Assembly: GCA_963838735.1 (NCBI GenBank)
Contig: CAWISG010000012.1
Span: 103,446 to 167,445, forward strand
From: Parerythrobacter_A sp963838735
GTDB lineage: Bacteria; Pseudomonadota; Alphaproteobacteria; Sphingomonadales; Sphingomonadaceae
Reading direction: 5' to 3'
Length of the DNA stretch: 64,000 nucleotides
The notes under the pieces were generated by a model that did not search any database, was not told the DNA's origin, and saw nothing but the letters and a program-made list of their open reading frames with translations. Positions 9,247-17,075 of this stretch are shown here, piece by piece; position 1 is the stretch's first letter, and each line of letters starts with the position of its first letter. The position numbers were made by a program, and so were the translations under genes.

Positions 9247-9323
9247 GCGTTCTTGTTTCAAGACCGGGGGTCCACCGGCGCACCGCTTAGAACGGCAGAC
9301 ACTAACAGGTGAACAAGGCAAGT

Positions 9324-9349
9324 GGGGGGTTCTGTTGCTAGGCCCCCCC
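9324..9349. repeat. Strong G/C hairpin with 16-base direct repeat, copy 2
   Basis: Six G residues (9324-9329) face a run of seven C residues (9343-9349) across a 13-base loop holding the shared sequence TTCTGTTGCTAG. A shorter third copy of the loop core, TTCTGTTGC, is inside ssrA at 9367-9375. On the minus strand the hairpin follows immediately after the coding piece of tmRNA and may mark its processed 3' end, or be part of a terminal structure. Confidence 0.65.
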
Positions 9350-9663
9350 GGGCCCCCGGTGTCCACTTCTGTTGCCCGGCGTGGCCCGGCCGCGCTTTTG
9401 CTTTGTAAGATCAGGCCATTAGGCCGTCAGGTTACGCTGCGATTGCGAGTGCTTCGTTATCGTTGGCACTTGTGGTTTGTGAACAGTTTCACGGGGTACT
9501 CAGCCCGGGCAAAAACAGCGCCTTTCAACACACGTCGATCCTGGTTCGGCCCCGTCATCGCCCCTCCATGTGAGAGCCGGTGGTGGAACCGCCGGGTACT
9601 GCCCCCGGGTCCGTTGTATCTATTGCGCGCAGCAATTTATCACCATAGCCCGCCGAGACGGGC
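9345..9663 (-). ncRNA. ssrA: tmRNA, circularly permuted two-piece form
   Basis: Read on the minus strand, the acceptor piece (about 9663-9581) comes first and ends with CGGTTCCACCA, preceded by a T-arm with a 5-bp CCGGG/CCCGG stem. After a spacer (9580-9554) the coding piece begins at 9553 with GGGGCCGAACCAGGATCGAC, the counterpart of the tmRNA 5' end. Its first seven bases pair fully with CGGTTCC of the acceptor piece, allowing G-U pairs. The tag frame reads ANDNEALAIAA followed by TAA, the expected sphingomonad type. This permuted arrangement is the alphaproteobacterial form and rescues stalled ribosomes with SmpB. The outer ends are estimates: the coding piece is taken to stop near a CCGGGCC/GGCCCGG closing helix. 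Confidence 0.95.
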
Positions 9664-9669
9664 ACGCCT

Positions 9670-9697
9670 TATATAGCGGCCTTCACGTTAATGTGAA
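9670..9697 (-). promoter_or_regulatory. Probable sigma-70 promoter of ssrA
   Basis: On the minus strand TTCACA (9697-9692, five of six matches to TTGACA) is followed after 16 bases by TATATA (9675-9670). The predicted start point falls a few bases before the acceptor piece, which fits a strongly expressed stable RNA. Confidence 0.65.
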
Positions 9698-9698
9698 G
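9681..9698. repeat. Inverted repeat between mscL and ssrA
   Basis: CTTCAC and GTGAAG separated by GTTAAT. It lies just after the mscL stop and overlaps the ssrA minus-35 box. It may act as a weak end signal for mscL or a regulator site; there is no T-run after it. Confidence 0.35.
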
Positions 9699-9710
9699 TG
9701 AGCGCGTAGC

Positions 9711-10157
9711 CTACAGCCCGCTCTTCGCATTCGCGCGTCGCATTTCGTCGCGGATTTCGGCAAGGAGGTCGACTTCGGTCGGGCCGGCGGGATCTTCCGG
9801 CTTGGCCGGTTCTTCGAACTGCGCCGTGACCTTCTTGGCATAGCGCACCAGCAGAAAAATGATGAACGCCAGGATCAGGAAGTTGATCAGCACCGACACG
9901 AAATTGCCCCAGGCAAACACGTTAAGCCCGGCAGCGCGCGCCGCCTCCAGCGACATTCCGGAGGTCGCCTCGCCGCCGCCAAGCACCACGAATTTGTCGC
10001 TAAAATCCAGACCGCCGAACACCGCGCCGACCAGCGGCATGATAAGGTCGTCCGTCATGCTGGCGACAATCAGCGCGAACGCCCCGCCGATAATAACGGC
10101 AACCGCCAGCTCCATGACATTGCCTTTGGCGATGAATTCCTTGAAATCCGCAATCAT
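9711..10157 (-). CDS. mscL: Large-conductance mechanosensitive channel
   Basis: 148 residues from ATG 10157, which has a G-rich ribosome site (GGGGGGA) before it; a longer frame adds ten unlikely residues. MscL opens under membrane tension to release solutes during osmotic downshock. The first helix FKEFIAKGNVMELAVAVIIG and the following IMPLVGAVFGGLDF match the family closely, the second membrane helix is FVSVLINFLILAFIIFLLVRY, and a charged C-terminal bundle follows. Somewhat longer than the 136-residue E. coli protein because of the tail and periplasmic loop. Divergent from lemA. Confidence 0.96.
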   Translation of the reverse strand: MIADFKEFIAKGNVMELAVAVIIGGAFALIVASMTDDLIMPLVGAVFGGLDFSDKFVVLGGGEATSGMSLEAARAAGLNVFAWGNFVSVLINFLILAFIIFLLVRYAKKVTAQFEEPAKPEDPAGPTEVDLLAEIRDEMRRANAKSGL

Positions 10158-10182
10158 CGTATGTCCCCCCAATAAAGTGCGT

Positions 10183-10192
10183 AGCACGTGCT
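10183..10192. promoter_or_regulatory. 10-base palindrome in the mscL / lemA divergent region
   Basis: AGCACGTGCT is a perfect palindrome, flanked by AAAGTGCGT and TTACGC, 26 bases upstream of the mscL start. It could be an operator for either gene; no regulator is identified. Confidence 0.25.
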
Positions 10193-10289
10193 TTACGCGA
10201 CGCTGATAAAGCTAGCAACACTTGCCACTGCGCCGGGAACCGCTATTCCATTCGACACATCGTCAAGCCGCTGTGACAGGACAAACCCC

Positions 10290-10895
10290 ATGCCGATTCC
10301 CCGTTTCGCCCGCCCGTTGGCAATCGTCCTCGTCTCGCTGTCACTGGCGGCGTGCGGCATCAATTCGGTGCCGACGGCGGAGGAGAATGCCAAGGCGAAG
10401 TGGGCCGACGTGGAGGCCCAGTTCCAGCGGCGCGCGAACCTTATTCCGAACCTCGCTGAAGTGGCGCAAAGCGCGGCGGCTTCCGAACGCGCAATCCTGA
10501 CAGAAGTGACCGAGGCGCGAGCGCGCGCAACGGCGGTGAACGTCGATGCGTCCGACTTGGGCGATGCCGGCAAGATGGCCGAATTCGCCGCAGCCCAGTC
10601 GCAGGTGGGCGCAGGTCTCGGTCGTCTGCTCGCAAGCTTCGAAGCCTATCCCGATATTAAGTCGAACCAGAACTTTCTGACATTGCAGAGCCAGCTTGAA
10701 GGCACCGAAAACCGCATCGCGGTCGCATTGCGCGATTACAACGAGGCGGTACGCGAATATAACACGACGATCCGCACCTTCCCCGACACCATCGGCGCCA
10801 ATATCATCCACGGGGCCGAGCCGCTGGTGCCATACGAAGCGACCAGCGAAGGCGCGGAAAACGCGCCAGTGCTCGACCTGTCGCCGGACAGCTAG
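10290..10895 (+). CDS. lemA: LemA family lipoprotein
   Basis: 201 residues from ATG 10290 with ACAGGA upstream. The N terminus is a lipoprotein signal: basic start, hydrophobic ALAIVLVSLSLAACG with cysteine at the lipobox LAAC. The mature part is helical and carries LemA hallmarks: WADVEAQFQRRANLIPNL, VAQSAAASERAIL and the end region YNTTIRTFPD. LemA proteins are widespread, anchored in the envelope and of poorly known function. The two following TPM-domain genes are a common companion set, which supports the call. Confidence 0.93.
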   Translation: MPIPRFARPLAIVLVSLSLAACGINSVPTAEENAKAKWADVEAQFQRRANLIPNLAEVAQSAAASERAILTEVTEARARATAVNVDASDLGDAGKMAEFAAAQSQVGAGLGRLLASFEAYPDIKSNQNFLTLQSQLEGTENRIAVALRDYNEAVREYNTTIRTFPDTIGANIIHGAEPLVPYEATSEGAENAPVLDLSPDS

Positions 10896-10903
10896 GCCAA
10901 ACG

Positions 10904-11788
10904 ATGCGGCATCTTTTCGGGCTGGGGTCTGATCGACGCGCCAGCGCGGTGTTTCCTCGTTTGTGCGCTGTATTCCTGCTGCTGCTGGCGCTGCCCGCGC
11001 AGGCGCAAAATTTCCCCGAACTGACGGGCCGTGTGGTCGATACTGCCGATATCCTGCCCCCTGAAACCGAGGCGGCGCTGACAGCGAAGCTGGCGCAACT
11101 GGAAGCGCAATCACAGCGGCAGCTGATGGTGGCGACGGTGCCCGATCTGGAAGGCTACGACATCGCCGATTATGGCTATCGCCTGGGGCGCGAATGGGAG
11201 CTGGGCGATGCAGAGCGGGATGACGGCCTACTGCTGCTGGTCGCGCCCAACGACCGGAAAGTGCGGATCGAGGTTGGATACGGCTTGGAAGGCATCGTCA
11301 CCGATGCGCTATCCTCCGTCATCATCCAGCAGGCCATCCTGCCCCGCTTCCGCGATAACGATATGCCGGGCGGCGTGGTGGCCGGTGCCGATGCGTTGAT
11401 CGCGCAGCTGCAATTGCCCGAAGACGAGGCGCGGCAAGTGGCAAGCAGCGCGACGCAGCAGCGCGAGAGCGATGGCGCGACTCCGGTCGGTGTCATCGGC
11501 TGGTTCATCGCGCTGGTGTTTTTCTTCTTCGTGCTGCCTGCATTGTTCGGAGGAAAGCGCAAGCGGCGCTATCGCCGCAAGGGTCGGGGCCGCGGCGGGC
11601 TAACCGGTGCGGGAACCGTGGGCGATATCATCCTGTGGGAACTGGGTTCGGCGGTGGTGCGCGGTGCCCTGTCCGGCGGCGGCGGCGGAAGCAGCGGCGG
11701 GTTCGGCGGCGGTGGCGGTTTTGGCGGTGGCGGCTTCTCCGGTGGCGGCGGCAGCTTCGGCGGCGGTGGTGCATCCGGTGGTTGGTAA
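10904..11788 (+). CDS. TPM-domain (YgcG-like) secreted membrane protein with glycine-rich tail
   Basis: 294 residues. A signal peptide (LCAVFLLLLALPAQAQ) is followed by a TPM domain around residues 40-170 with typical VVDTADILPPETEAAL, YRLGREWELGDAERDDGLLL and VRIEVGYGLEGIVTDA. A single membrane helix (IGWFIALVFFFFVLPALFGG) and a basic stretch come next, and the last 50 or so residues are mostly glycine and serine. The TPM fold has been linked to phosphatase activity and to photosystem repair in plants, but bacterial roles are unclear. It starts 8 bases after lemA. Confidence 0.93.
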   Translation: MRHLFGLGSDRRASAVFPRLCAVFLLLLALPAQAQNFPELTGRVVDTADILPPETEAALTAKLAQLEAQSQRQLMVATVPDLEGYDIADYGYRLGREWELGDAERDDGLLLLVAPNDRKVRIEVGYGLEGIVTDALSSVIIQQAILPRFRDNDMPGGVVAGADALIAQLQLPEDEARQVASSATQQRESDGATPVGVIGWFIALVFFFFVLPALFGGKRKRRYRRKGRGRGGLTGAGTVGDIILWELGSAVVRGALSGGGGGSSGGFGGGGGFGGGGFSGGGGSFGGGGASGGW

Positions 11789-11806
11789 TCGGGGGAAGCT
11801 GGCGAC

Positions 11807-12484
11807 ATGGCACAATATCTGAACGCCGAGGGCCACCGAATCGTGACCGAAGCGGTCGCCGCAGCGGAATTGAATACCGCAGGCGAAATCGTGACCGTGC
11901 TGGCCGACCGGTCGGACGGGTATAGCGATGTCGTGCTGGTCTGGGCGGCAGCGGCGGCGTTTCTGGCCATGTCGCTCGTCAGCCTGTTTCCTGCGCCGGT
12001 TTTGCGTGCGGTCGAAACTCTGCGCGGAGGCTGGACACAGGACTGGACCATCGGCGAAGCAATGGCAGTGGTGGTGTCGGTCGGGGCCGTCGTCTTTCTG
12101 CTCGCTTGGCTGCTCCTCTCGCTCGACTCCCTGCGCTTCCTCCTGCTGCCCCGCCCCGTCCGCGAGGCGCGCGTGCGTAAACAGGCAATCAAGCACTTCA
12201 AGGTTGGTGCGGAACGGCGCACGCATGGCCGCACCGGCGTACTGATTTACCTCTCCATGCGCGAACACCGCGCGGAGATCGTGGCGGACGAACCCATCGC
12301 GGTTAAGGTGGATGCGGCGGTGTGGGGCGAAGCAATGGCGGACATGCTGGTGGAAATCCGGCAGGGTCGCATCGCCGAAGGGCTGGCGGCGGGCGTCGCC
12401 GATGTCGGCGTGGTGCTGGCCGAACACTTCCCGCGCGCCGAGGATGACGAGAACGAGTTGCCGGACCGCCTCATCGAAGTCTAA
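11807..12484 (+). CDS. Second TPM-domain membrane protein
   Basis: 225 residues. The start resembles a short TPM segment (EGHRIVTEAVAAAELNTAGE), followed by two membrane helices (VVLVWAAAAAFLAMSLVSLF and AMAVVVSVGAVVFLLAWLLL), then a cytoplasmic part with GVLIYLSMREHRAEIVAD, the strand pattern seen in the C-terminal half of TPM proteins. It lies 18 bases after the first TPM gene, so lemA and both TPM genes look like one unit. Confidence 0.85.
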   Translation: MAQYLNAEGHRIVTEAVAAAELNTAGEIVTVLADRSDGYSDVVLVWAAAAAFLAMSLVSLFPAPVLRAVETLRGGWTQDWTIGEAMAVVVSVGAVVFLLAWLLLSLDSLRFLLLPRPVREARVRKQAIKHFKVGAERRTHGRTGVLIYLSMREHRAEIVADEPIAVKVDAAVWGEAMADMLVEIRQGRIAEGLAAGVADVGVVLAEHFPRAEDDENELPDRLIEV

Positions 12485-12534
12485 CGCGGCATTAGTGGCC
12501 CGAAATACAGGCCGGCAAAACGGGGATACGGGCT

Positions 12535-13092
12535 ATGAGCAGACAGGATGGCGAGCTGCCCGAAGAGGTGATGTGGGCGGGCGACTACATCACCGCGAAA
12601 CGGCGCGGCAAATGGGAATATGCGGGCCGCCCGCGCGGTATACGGGCCGCTGCGATACTGGCAAAGGACGAGGATGGCCGCCTGATCCTCGTCTCGCAGT
12701 ACCGCGTGCCGCTCGGTCGTGAATGCCTCGAGATACCTGCCGGACTGGTCGGCGACGGAGCGGGCGAGGAAGGCGAGGATGCAACCGCCGCCGCCCGTCG
12801 CGAGCTGGAGGAGGAAACCGGCTATCGCGCCGATGCCATGGACGTGCTGGGCGATTTCTATTCCAGCCCCGGCATGGTCAGCGAAAGTTTCACGCTGCTG
12901 CGCGCCAGCGGCCTCACGCGTACCGGCTCCGGAGGCGGCACGGAGGGCGAGGACATCACCGTCCACCATGTCGATCCAGCCCACTTGCCGCAATTCGTCG
13001 CTGCGTGGCGCGCGAAGGGCAACGCGGTGGATGTGCGGATAGCCATGCTGATGACGGCGGAATTCATGAAAGGAACCGGGCATGACGGATAA
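12535..13092 (+). CDS. NUDIX hydrolase, ADP-ribose pyrophosphatase-like
   Basis: 185 residues. The NUDIX box runs from GLVGD to RRELEEETGY near residues 66-93, with the catalytic REL-EE-G core intact and about ten extra acidic residues inside the box compared with the consensus. The preceding VSQYRVPLGRECLEIPAGLV is typical of ADP-sugar pyrophosphatases, which cleave ADP-ribose to AMP and ribose 5-phosphate. The exact substrate is not determined. Its end overlaps the following SDR gene by 11 bases. Confidence 0.92.
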   Translation: MSRQDGELPEEVMWAGDYITAKRRGKWEYAGRPRGIRAAAILAKDEDGRLILVSQYRVPLGRECLEIPAGLVGDGAGEEGEDATAAARRELEEETGYRADAMDVLGDFYSSPGMVSESFTLLRASGLTRTGSGGGTEGEDITVHHVDPAHLPQFVAAWRAKGNAVDVRIAMLMTAEFMKGTGHDG

Positions 13093-13867
13093 AACGGGGC
13101 GCGTCGCGGGCAAGATCGCACTGGTAACGGGCGCGGCGCAGGGTCTGGGCGCGGCACATGCCAAAGTGCTGGCGCGCGAGGGTGCGCGAGTGCTGTGCAC
13201 GGACCTGAACGGCCACGGCGCGGGGACGACCGCGAAGTGGATCAACGAGAATATCGGCCACGATACCGCCTTCGCCATCGCACATGACGTGACGAAACCC
13301 GGCGACTGGGAAGCAGCCATCGCGACCGCGCGCGACCAGATGGGCGGGCTGAACGTTCTGGTCAACAATGCCGGGATCGGCGTTCCGGGCAATATCGAAA
13401 CCTGCGATTTTGCCGACTGGCAGAAGTGCTTTTCCGTCAATGTCGACAGCATTTTCCACGGTGTACAGAAGGCACTGCCGTTGATGCGCGACCATGCCCC
13501 CGGCTCCATTATAAACATTTCCAGCATTGCGGGCCTGATCGCCAGCGACACCATGCCCGCCTACAACGCCAGCAAGGCAGCGGTGTGGATGCTGTCCAAG
13601 TCGATCGCGCTGTATTGCGCGAAGCACGACATGGGCATCCGCTGCAATTCGGTGCACCCCACCTTCGTCGATACGCCGATCCTCGACGGCATCGGACCGG
13701 GCATGGACCGTGACGTGCTGGTCGGCAAACTGGCCCGGCAAATCCCGCTGAAGACAATCGGAGAGCCGGAGGACATCGCCAATGCCGTCCTCTATCTCGC
13801 CAGCGACGAAAGCCGGTTCATGACGGGTGCGGAACTGAAGCTGGATGGCGGCATCTCGGCGATGTGA
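13082..13867 (+). CDS. Short-chain dehydrogenase/reductase
   Basis: 261 residues of the classical SDR type. Cofactor motif VTGAAQGLGAAHA near residue 17, NNAG near residue 97, catalytic serine in IINISSIAG and the YNASK tetrad (Y about 160). The C terminus AELKLDGGISAM is typical of FabG-like enzymes and cyclic alcohol dehydrogenases. The aspartate after the second strand (CTDLNG) points to NAD rather than NADP. Substrate unknown. The overlap with the NUDIX gene suggests joint expression. Confidence 0.93.
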   Translation: MTDKTGRVAGKIALVTGAAQGLGAAHAKVLAREGARVLCTDLNGHGAGTTAKWINENIGHDTAFAIAHDVTKPGDWEAAIATARDQMGGLNVLVNNAGIGVPGNIETCDFADWQKCFSVNVDSIFHGVQKALPLMRDHAPGSIINISSIAGLIASDTMPAYNASKAAVWMLSKSIALYCAKHDMGIRCNSVHPTFVDTPILDGIGPGMDRDVLVGKLARQIPLKTIGEPEDIANAVLYLASDESRFMTGAELKLDGGISAM

Positions 13868-13902
13868 CGTTGCCTCCCCGTGCCCCCGGGCCATGGCGCC
13901 AC

Positions 13903-14085
13903 TCAATCGGCGAGCAGGGCGGTGGCGGCATAAACGATTGCGGCGGTGCCGAGGCTGGCGATGGCACCGGCGACAAAGGCCAGCCGGATCCACAGCGCAT
14001 CGACGCCGGTAGCGCGGGACAGATTGCTGCACACACCCCACAACTTGCCTTTGGGGCGGACAGACAATTCTATCGGCGCAGTCAT
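13903..14085 (-). CDS. PspC-domain protein
   Basis: 60 residues from ATG 14085. The PspC domain fills the whole protein: GKLWGVCSNLSRATGVDALW is the usual basic strand-helix start and IRLAFVAGAIASLGTAAIVYAATALL is the hydrophobic helix. Full phage-shock operon partners are absent. The ATG overlaps the stop of the upstream 43-residue gene by 4 bases (ATGA), so the two are coupled. A longer open frame reaching 14376 has no family features upstream of this ATG. Confidence 0.85.
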   Translation of the reverse strand: MTAPIELSVRPKGKLWGVCSNLSRATGVDALWIRLAFVAGAIASLGTAAIVYAATALLAD

Positions 14086-14213
14086 ATCATCATCCCGGCA
14101 TGCGTTGCGGATGGCGTCGCGGGCATAATTGCAACGGCGAACACGAAGGCCGAAATGGCGAGCGAGGAAGCGGCAGCGAAGACGCGGCGGCTGATGGTTT
14201 CGTATGTGAACAT
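14082..14213 (-). CDS. 43-residue exported or membrane microprotein
   Basis: The frame MFTYETISRRVFAAASSLAI begins at ATG 14213 with an excellent AGGAGA ribosome site seven bases upstream. It then has a single hydrophobic segment (SLAISAFVFAVAIMPATP) and ends within four residues of the next gene's start. The strong translation signal and the ATGA overlap with pspC argue that it is real. It could be a signal-peptide-like membrane peptide partnering PspC. No family is recognised. Confidence 0.65.
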   Translation of the reverse strand: MFTYETISRRVFAAASSLAISAFVFAVAIMPATPSATHAGMMI

Positions 14214-14475
14214 GGTTTGGTCTCCTGTTTCTGGTCTGTCGTGCCGGGGTTCGTATCCGACCGATTTCGACGGGTGTGTCGATGTCGGATACATTGCAGA
14301 AGGCGTGCCAGTTTTGCGAAAAGCGTAGAAATCCACGGTTTCGTACTTTCGACCATCGTTCGTCGCACGACACCAAAACAAGGATTAGTAATTTTAACCA
14401 ACTGTTGGGAAGCGGGTTCGGTGATCAAGATGCTGGCCCCTCCCACTGCTGCGCCCTAGACCCTTTCACCGCATC

Positions 14476-15558
14476 ATGCTCGACCGCATTACCCTTTCCC
14501 ATTTCCGCAATCATGCCGAGACCACGCTGGACGATACAGCGCGGTTCAATCTGCTGGTGGGCGAAAACGGGTCGGGCAAGACCAACGTGCTTGAGGCGCT
14601 GTCGCTGCTTGCACCGGGTCGGGGCCTGCGACGCGCGTCGCTGACGGATATGGCACGCGCCGATAGGCTGGGCGGCTTCAGCATCGGCGCATCGCTGGCA
14701 CCGGGCGATGGTGGCGCGCCGGTGCGGCTCGCCACCTTCGTGCAGGATACGCAGCCGGGTCGCCGCCGCGTGCGGATAAACAGCGCAGACAGCAGCGCGG
14801 TGCAGCTTGGCGAATGGCTTTCCATCGGTTGGCTGACCCCTGCGATGGATCGCCTGTTTGCGGATGGCGAAAGCGGGCGGCGGCGGTTCGTGGACAGGCT
14901 GGCGCTGGCGTTCGATCCAAGCCATGCCGGCTACGCCACACGCTACGACAATGCGCTGCGCGAACGGAACCGCCTGCTGGTTGCGGACCATATGCCGGAA
15001 CCCGCGTGGTTCGACGCCATCGAACGCGAAGTGGCGACACACGGCGCGGCGCTTTCGGCCAGCCGCGCCCGCACGGTGGCGGCCCTATCCAAATCGCTGG
15101 CCGCCCTGCCCGATGCACCATTTGCGCGCCCGGCTCTGGAATACCGACCCGATGGTCCGGATGATCCTGACGCACTGGCAAGTGCTTTGCAAGAAGGGCG
15201 CAGGCGCGACCGGGCGGCGGGGCGGACGTTGACCGGGCCGCATCGCGACGAGCTGGCCGTCACGCTGGCGGCAAAGGACATGCCCGCCGCGCAATGTTCG
15301 ACCGGCGAGCAGAAGGCGATGCTGATTGCCATCGTGCTGGCCCATGCGGCACGCGCCGCAGACGACAGACCCAACCTGTTGCTGCTGGATGAAGTGGCCG
15401 CGCATCTGGACCCGCTGCGGCGCGCGGCGCTGTTCGACCGCCTGCGCAACATTGGTGCACAGGTCTGGCTGACCGGAACCGAACGCGCGCCCTTCACCGA
15501 AATCGAAAGCGAAGCGGCAGTCTGGCGCGTCGCTGGCGGTGCGCTGACGCGGATTTAG
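14476..15558 (+). CDS. recF: DNA replication and repair protein RecF
   Basis: 360 residues. RecF is an SMC-like ATPase that helps load RecA at gaps. The N-terminal LSHFRNHAETTLD, the Walker A GENGSGKTNVLEAL (about residue 30), the ABC signature CSTGEQKAML and Walker B LLLLDEVAAHLD near the C terminus are all present and correctly ordered. Unlike the E. coli order dnaA-dnaN-recF-gyrB, it stands alone here, which is common in alphaproteobacteria. Its end overlaps the convergent esterase gene by 4 bases. Confidence 0.97.
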   Translation: MLDRITLSHFRNHAETTLDDTARFNLLVGENGSGKTNVLEALSLLAPGRGLRRASLTDMARADRLGGFSIGASLAPGDGGAPVRLATFVQDTQPGRRRVRINSADSSAVQLGEWLSIGWLTPAMDRLFADGESGRRRFVDRLALAFDPSHAGYATRYDNALRERNRLLVADHMPEPAWFDAIEREVATHGAALSASRARTVAALSKSLAALPDAPFARPALEYRPDGPDDPDALASALQEGRRRDRAAGRTLTGPHRDELAVTLAAKDMPAAQCSTGEQKAMLIAIVLAHAARAADDRPNLLLLDEVAAHLDPLRRAALFDRLRNIGAQVWLTGTERAPFTEIESEAAVWRVAGGALTRI

Positions 15559-16295
15559 GAGCCTACCGGTTCGGGCAGCGCGCTATCCACTTGCTCCACC
15601 GTCGCCGCGACCAGCCGTTCGATGCCCTTTGCCGTGGGATGCACACGGTCGCTCTGGAAAAGCGTCGGCTCGCGATAGATGTCTTCGAGGAAGAATGGAT
15701 ACAGCTGTGCGCCGTATTCCTCTGCCAGTTCGGGATACAGCGCATCGAACTGTGCCTGGAACCGACCGAGGTTCGGCGGTGCGCGCATGCCCATCAGCAA
15801 TACCGGGATATCACGCTGGCGCAGCTCTTCGAGCATCGCGGCGATGTTCTCGCGCGTCTGCGCCGTCGGCAGGCCGCGCAGCAGGTCGTTGCCACCCAGT
15901 TCGAGGATGAACAGTTCGGGCGGTTCGGGTTGCGAATCCAGCGTGAAGGCCAGCCGCTGCCGCCCCGCCGCTGTGGTGTCGCCCGATACGCCGGCATTGA
16001 CGATGCGCGCATTGACGCCGCGCGCGCGCAACGCCGCCTCCAGTCGCGCGGGATAGCTCTCGCCCTCCTCCAGCCCGTATCCGGCGAACAGGCTGTCTCC
16101 GAAAGCCAGGATACGGCGTTCCGGCCCCATCACCGGCTGCTCCACCGATGCGGTGGTCTTTGCCGCACCGTTACTCGATGCAGGCGCTTCGGCAACCGGC
16201 GCTTCCTGCGCACAGGCGGCCATCGCCAACGCGCCCAGCGTGGCACCGGTCAGTCTCGACAAGCCTGTAATGTTCGACGGGTGGGGTATGTGCAT
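15555..16295 (-). CDS. tesA: Arylesterase / TesA-like SGNH hydrolase lipoprotein
   Basis: 246 residues from ATG 16295, preceded by a consensus AAGGAGG site; the longer frame adds 20 unlikely residues. The N terminus carries a signal with a lipobox-like cysteine (LGALAMAACAQ), so a periplasmic, probably lipid-anchored enzyme. SGNH blocks are clear: GDSLFAGYG with the nucleophile serine, the NAGVSGDT region, GGND in block III, and DRVHPTAKG with the catalytic aspartate and histidine. It lies divergent from an ABC exporter, the same neighbourhood as tesA with ybbA-ybbP in E. coli. Confidence 0.92.
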   Translation of the reverse strand: MHIPHPSNITGLSRLTGATLGALAMAACAQEAPVAEAPASSNGAAKTTASVEQPVMGPERRILAFGDSLFAGYGLEEGESYPARLEAALRARGVNARIVNAGVSGDTTAAGRQRLAFTLDSQPEPPELFILELGGNDLLRGLPTAQTRENIAAMLEELRQRDIPVLLMGMRAPPNLGRFQAQFDALYPELAEEYGAQLYPFFLEDIYREPTLFQSDRVHPTAKGIERLVAATVEQVDSALPEPVGS

Positions 16296-16354
16296 CGGCG
16301 AGCCTCCTTGCTCCGCCAACCCACCTATGCAATCGCGCTCGTGTGACAAGTCCA

Positions 16355-16966
16355 ATGACCAGTGAAACTGGGGCCGAACCGGCCATTACCGCCCGCAATC
16401 TGACCCTTACCCTTGGCCGCGGCGATGCTGCGGTGGAGATTTTGCGCGGCATCGACCTCGATGTCGCGGAAGGTGAAGTGCTGGCGCTGCTCGGCCCGTC
16501 CGGCTCCGGCAAAAGCTCGCTGATGGCGGTGCTGTCGGGGCTGGAGCGTGCCAGCGGCGGTACCCTGACCGTGGCGGGTCAGGACTTCGTGACGATGGAC
16601 GAGGATGCGCTGGCCCGCGCACGCCGGGGCCGCATCGGCATTGTCCTGCAGGCGTTCCACCTGCTGCCGACCATGACCGCACAGGAAAACGTGGCGACGC
16701 CAATGGAATTGTCGGGCGATGACCAGGCGCGCGACAAGGCCGGCGTGGAACTCGCCGCCGTCGGTCTGGGCCACCGCCTCGGCCATTACCCGACGCAGCT
16801 TTCGGGCGGGGAGCAGCAGCGTGTCGCCATCGCCCGCGCCACCGCCCCGCGTCCTACGCTGATTTTCGCCGACGAGCCGACCGGCAACCTTGATGCGGCC
16901 ACCGGGGACGAAATTGTGGACCTGCTATTCGCCCGTCGCGCTGAAACGGGGCGACGCTCATCATAA
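16355..16966 (+). CDS. ybbA: ABC transporter ATP-binding protein, YbbA-type, cut short by a frameshift
   Basis: The open frame encodes about 203 residues starting at ATG 16355 (GTG at 16343 is an alternative). Walker A GPSGSGKSS, Q-loop region GIVLQAFHLLP, the signature LSGGEQQRVAIARA and Walker B IFADEPTGNLD are present. After RRAETG the frame runs into TAA. In the next frame the expected continuation ATLIIITHDTQLAKRCDRI appears at once, including the switch histidine, so one base is missing near 16948-16953. With that base the protein would be about 239 residues, the right length. The paired permease follows. Confidence 0.88.
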   Translation: MTSETGAEPAITARNLTLTLGRGDAAVEILRGIDLDVAEGEVLALLGPSGSGKSSLMAVLSGLERASGGTLTVAGQDFVTMDEDALARARRGRIGIVLQAFHLLPTMTAQENVATPMELSGDDQARDKAGVELAAVGLGHRLGHYPTQLSGGEQQRVAIARATAPRPTLIFADEPTGNLDAATGDEIVDLLFARRAETGRRSS

Positions 16967-17070
16967 TCACACATGATACGCAGCTGGCCAAACGCTGCGA
17001 CCGGATCGTGGAGATGGCGGACGGGCGCATCGCCAGCGATCGTTTGTATGACACAGACCCGCATGACTAA
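16948..17070 (+). pseudogene. Displaced C-terminal end of the YbbA-type ATPase
   Basis: Out-of-frame continuation of the preceding gene, reading ATLIIITHDTQLAKRC and ending IASDRLYDTDPHD before TAA. It holds the H-loop that the shortened protein lacks. Either a genuine single-base deletion in a G/C run or a sequencing error; it is not expected to be expressed alone. Confidence 0.8.
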
Positions 17071-17075
17071 CTCGT

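Noticed and set aside
9540..9600. tRNA gene ending in CCA
   Set aside because: The CCA end and T-arm belong to the acceptor piece of permuted tmRNA; no D-arm or anticodon arm is present.
11660..11790. Tandem repeat array at the end of the TPM gene
   Set aside because: It is the glycine-codon-rich tail of the protein, not an independent repeat element.
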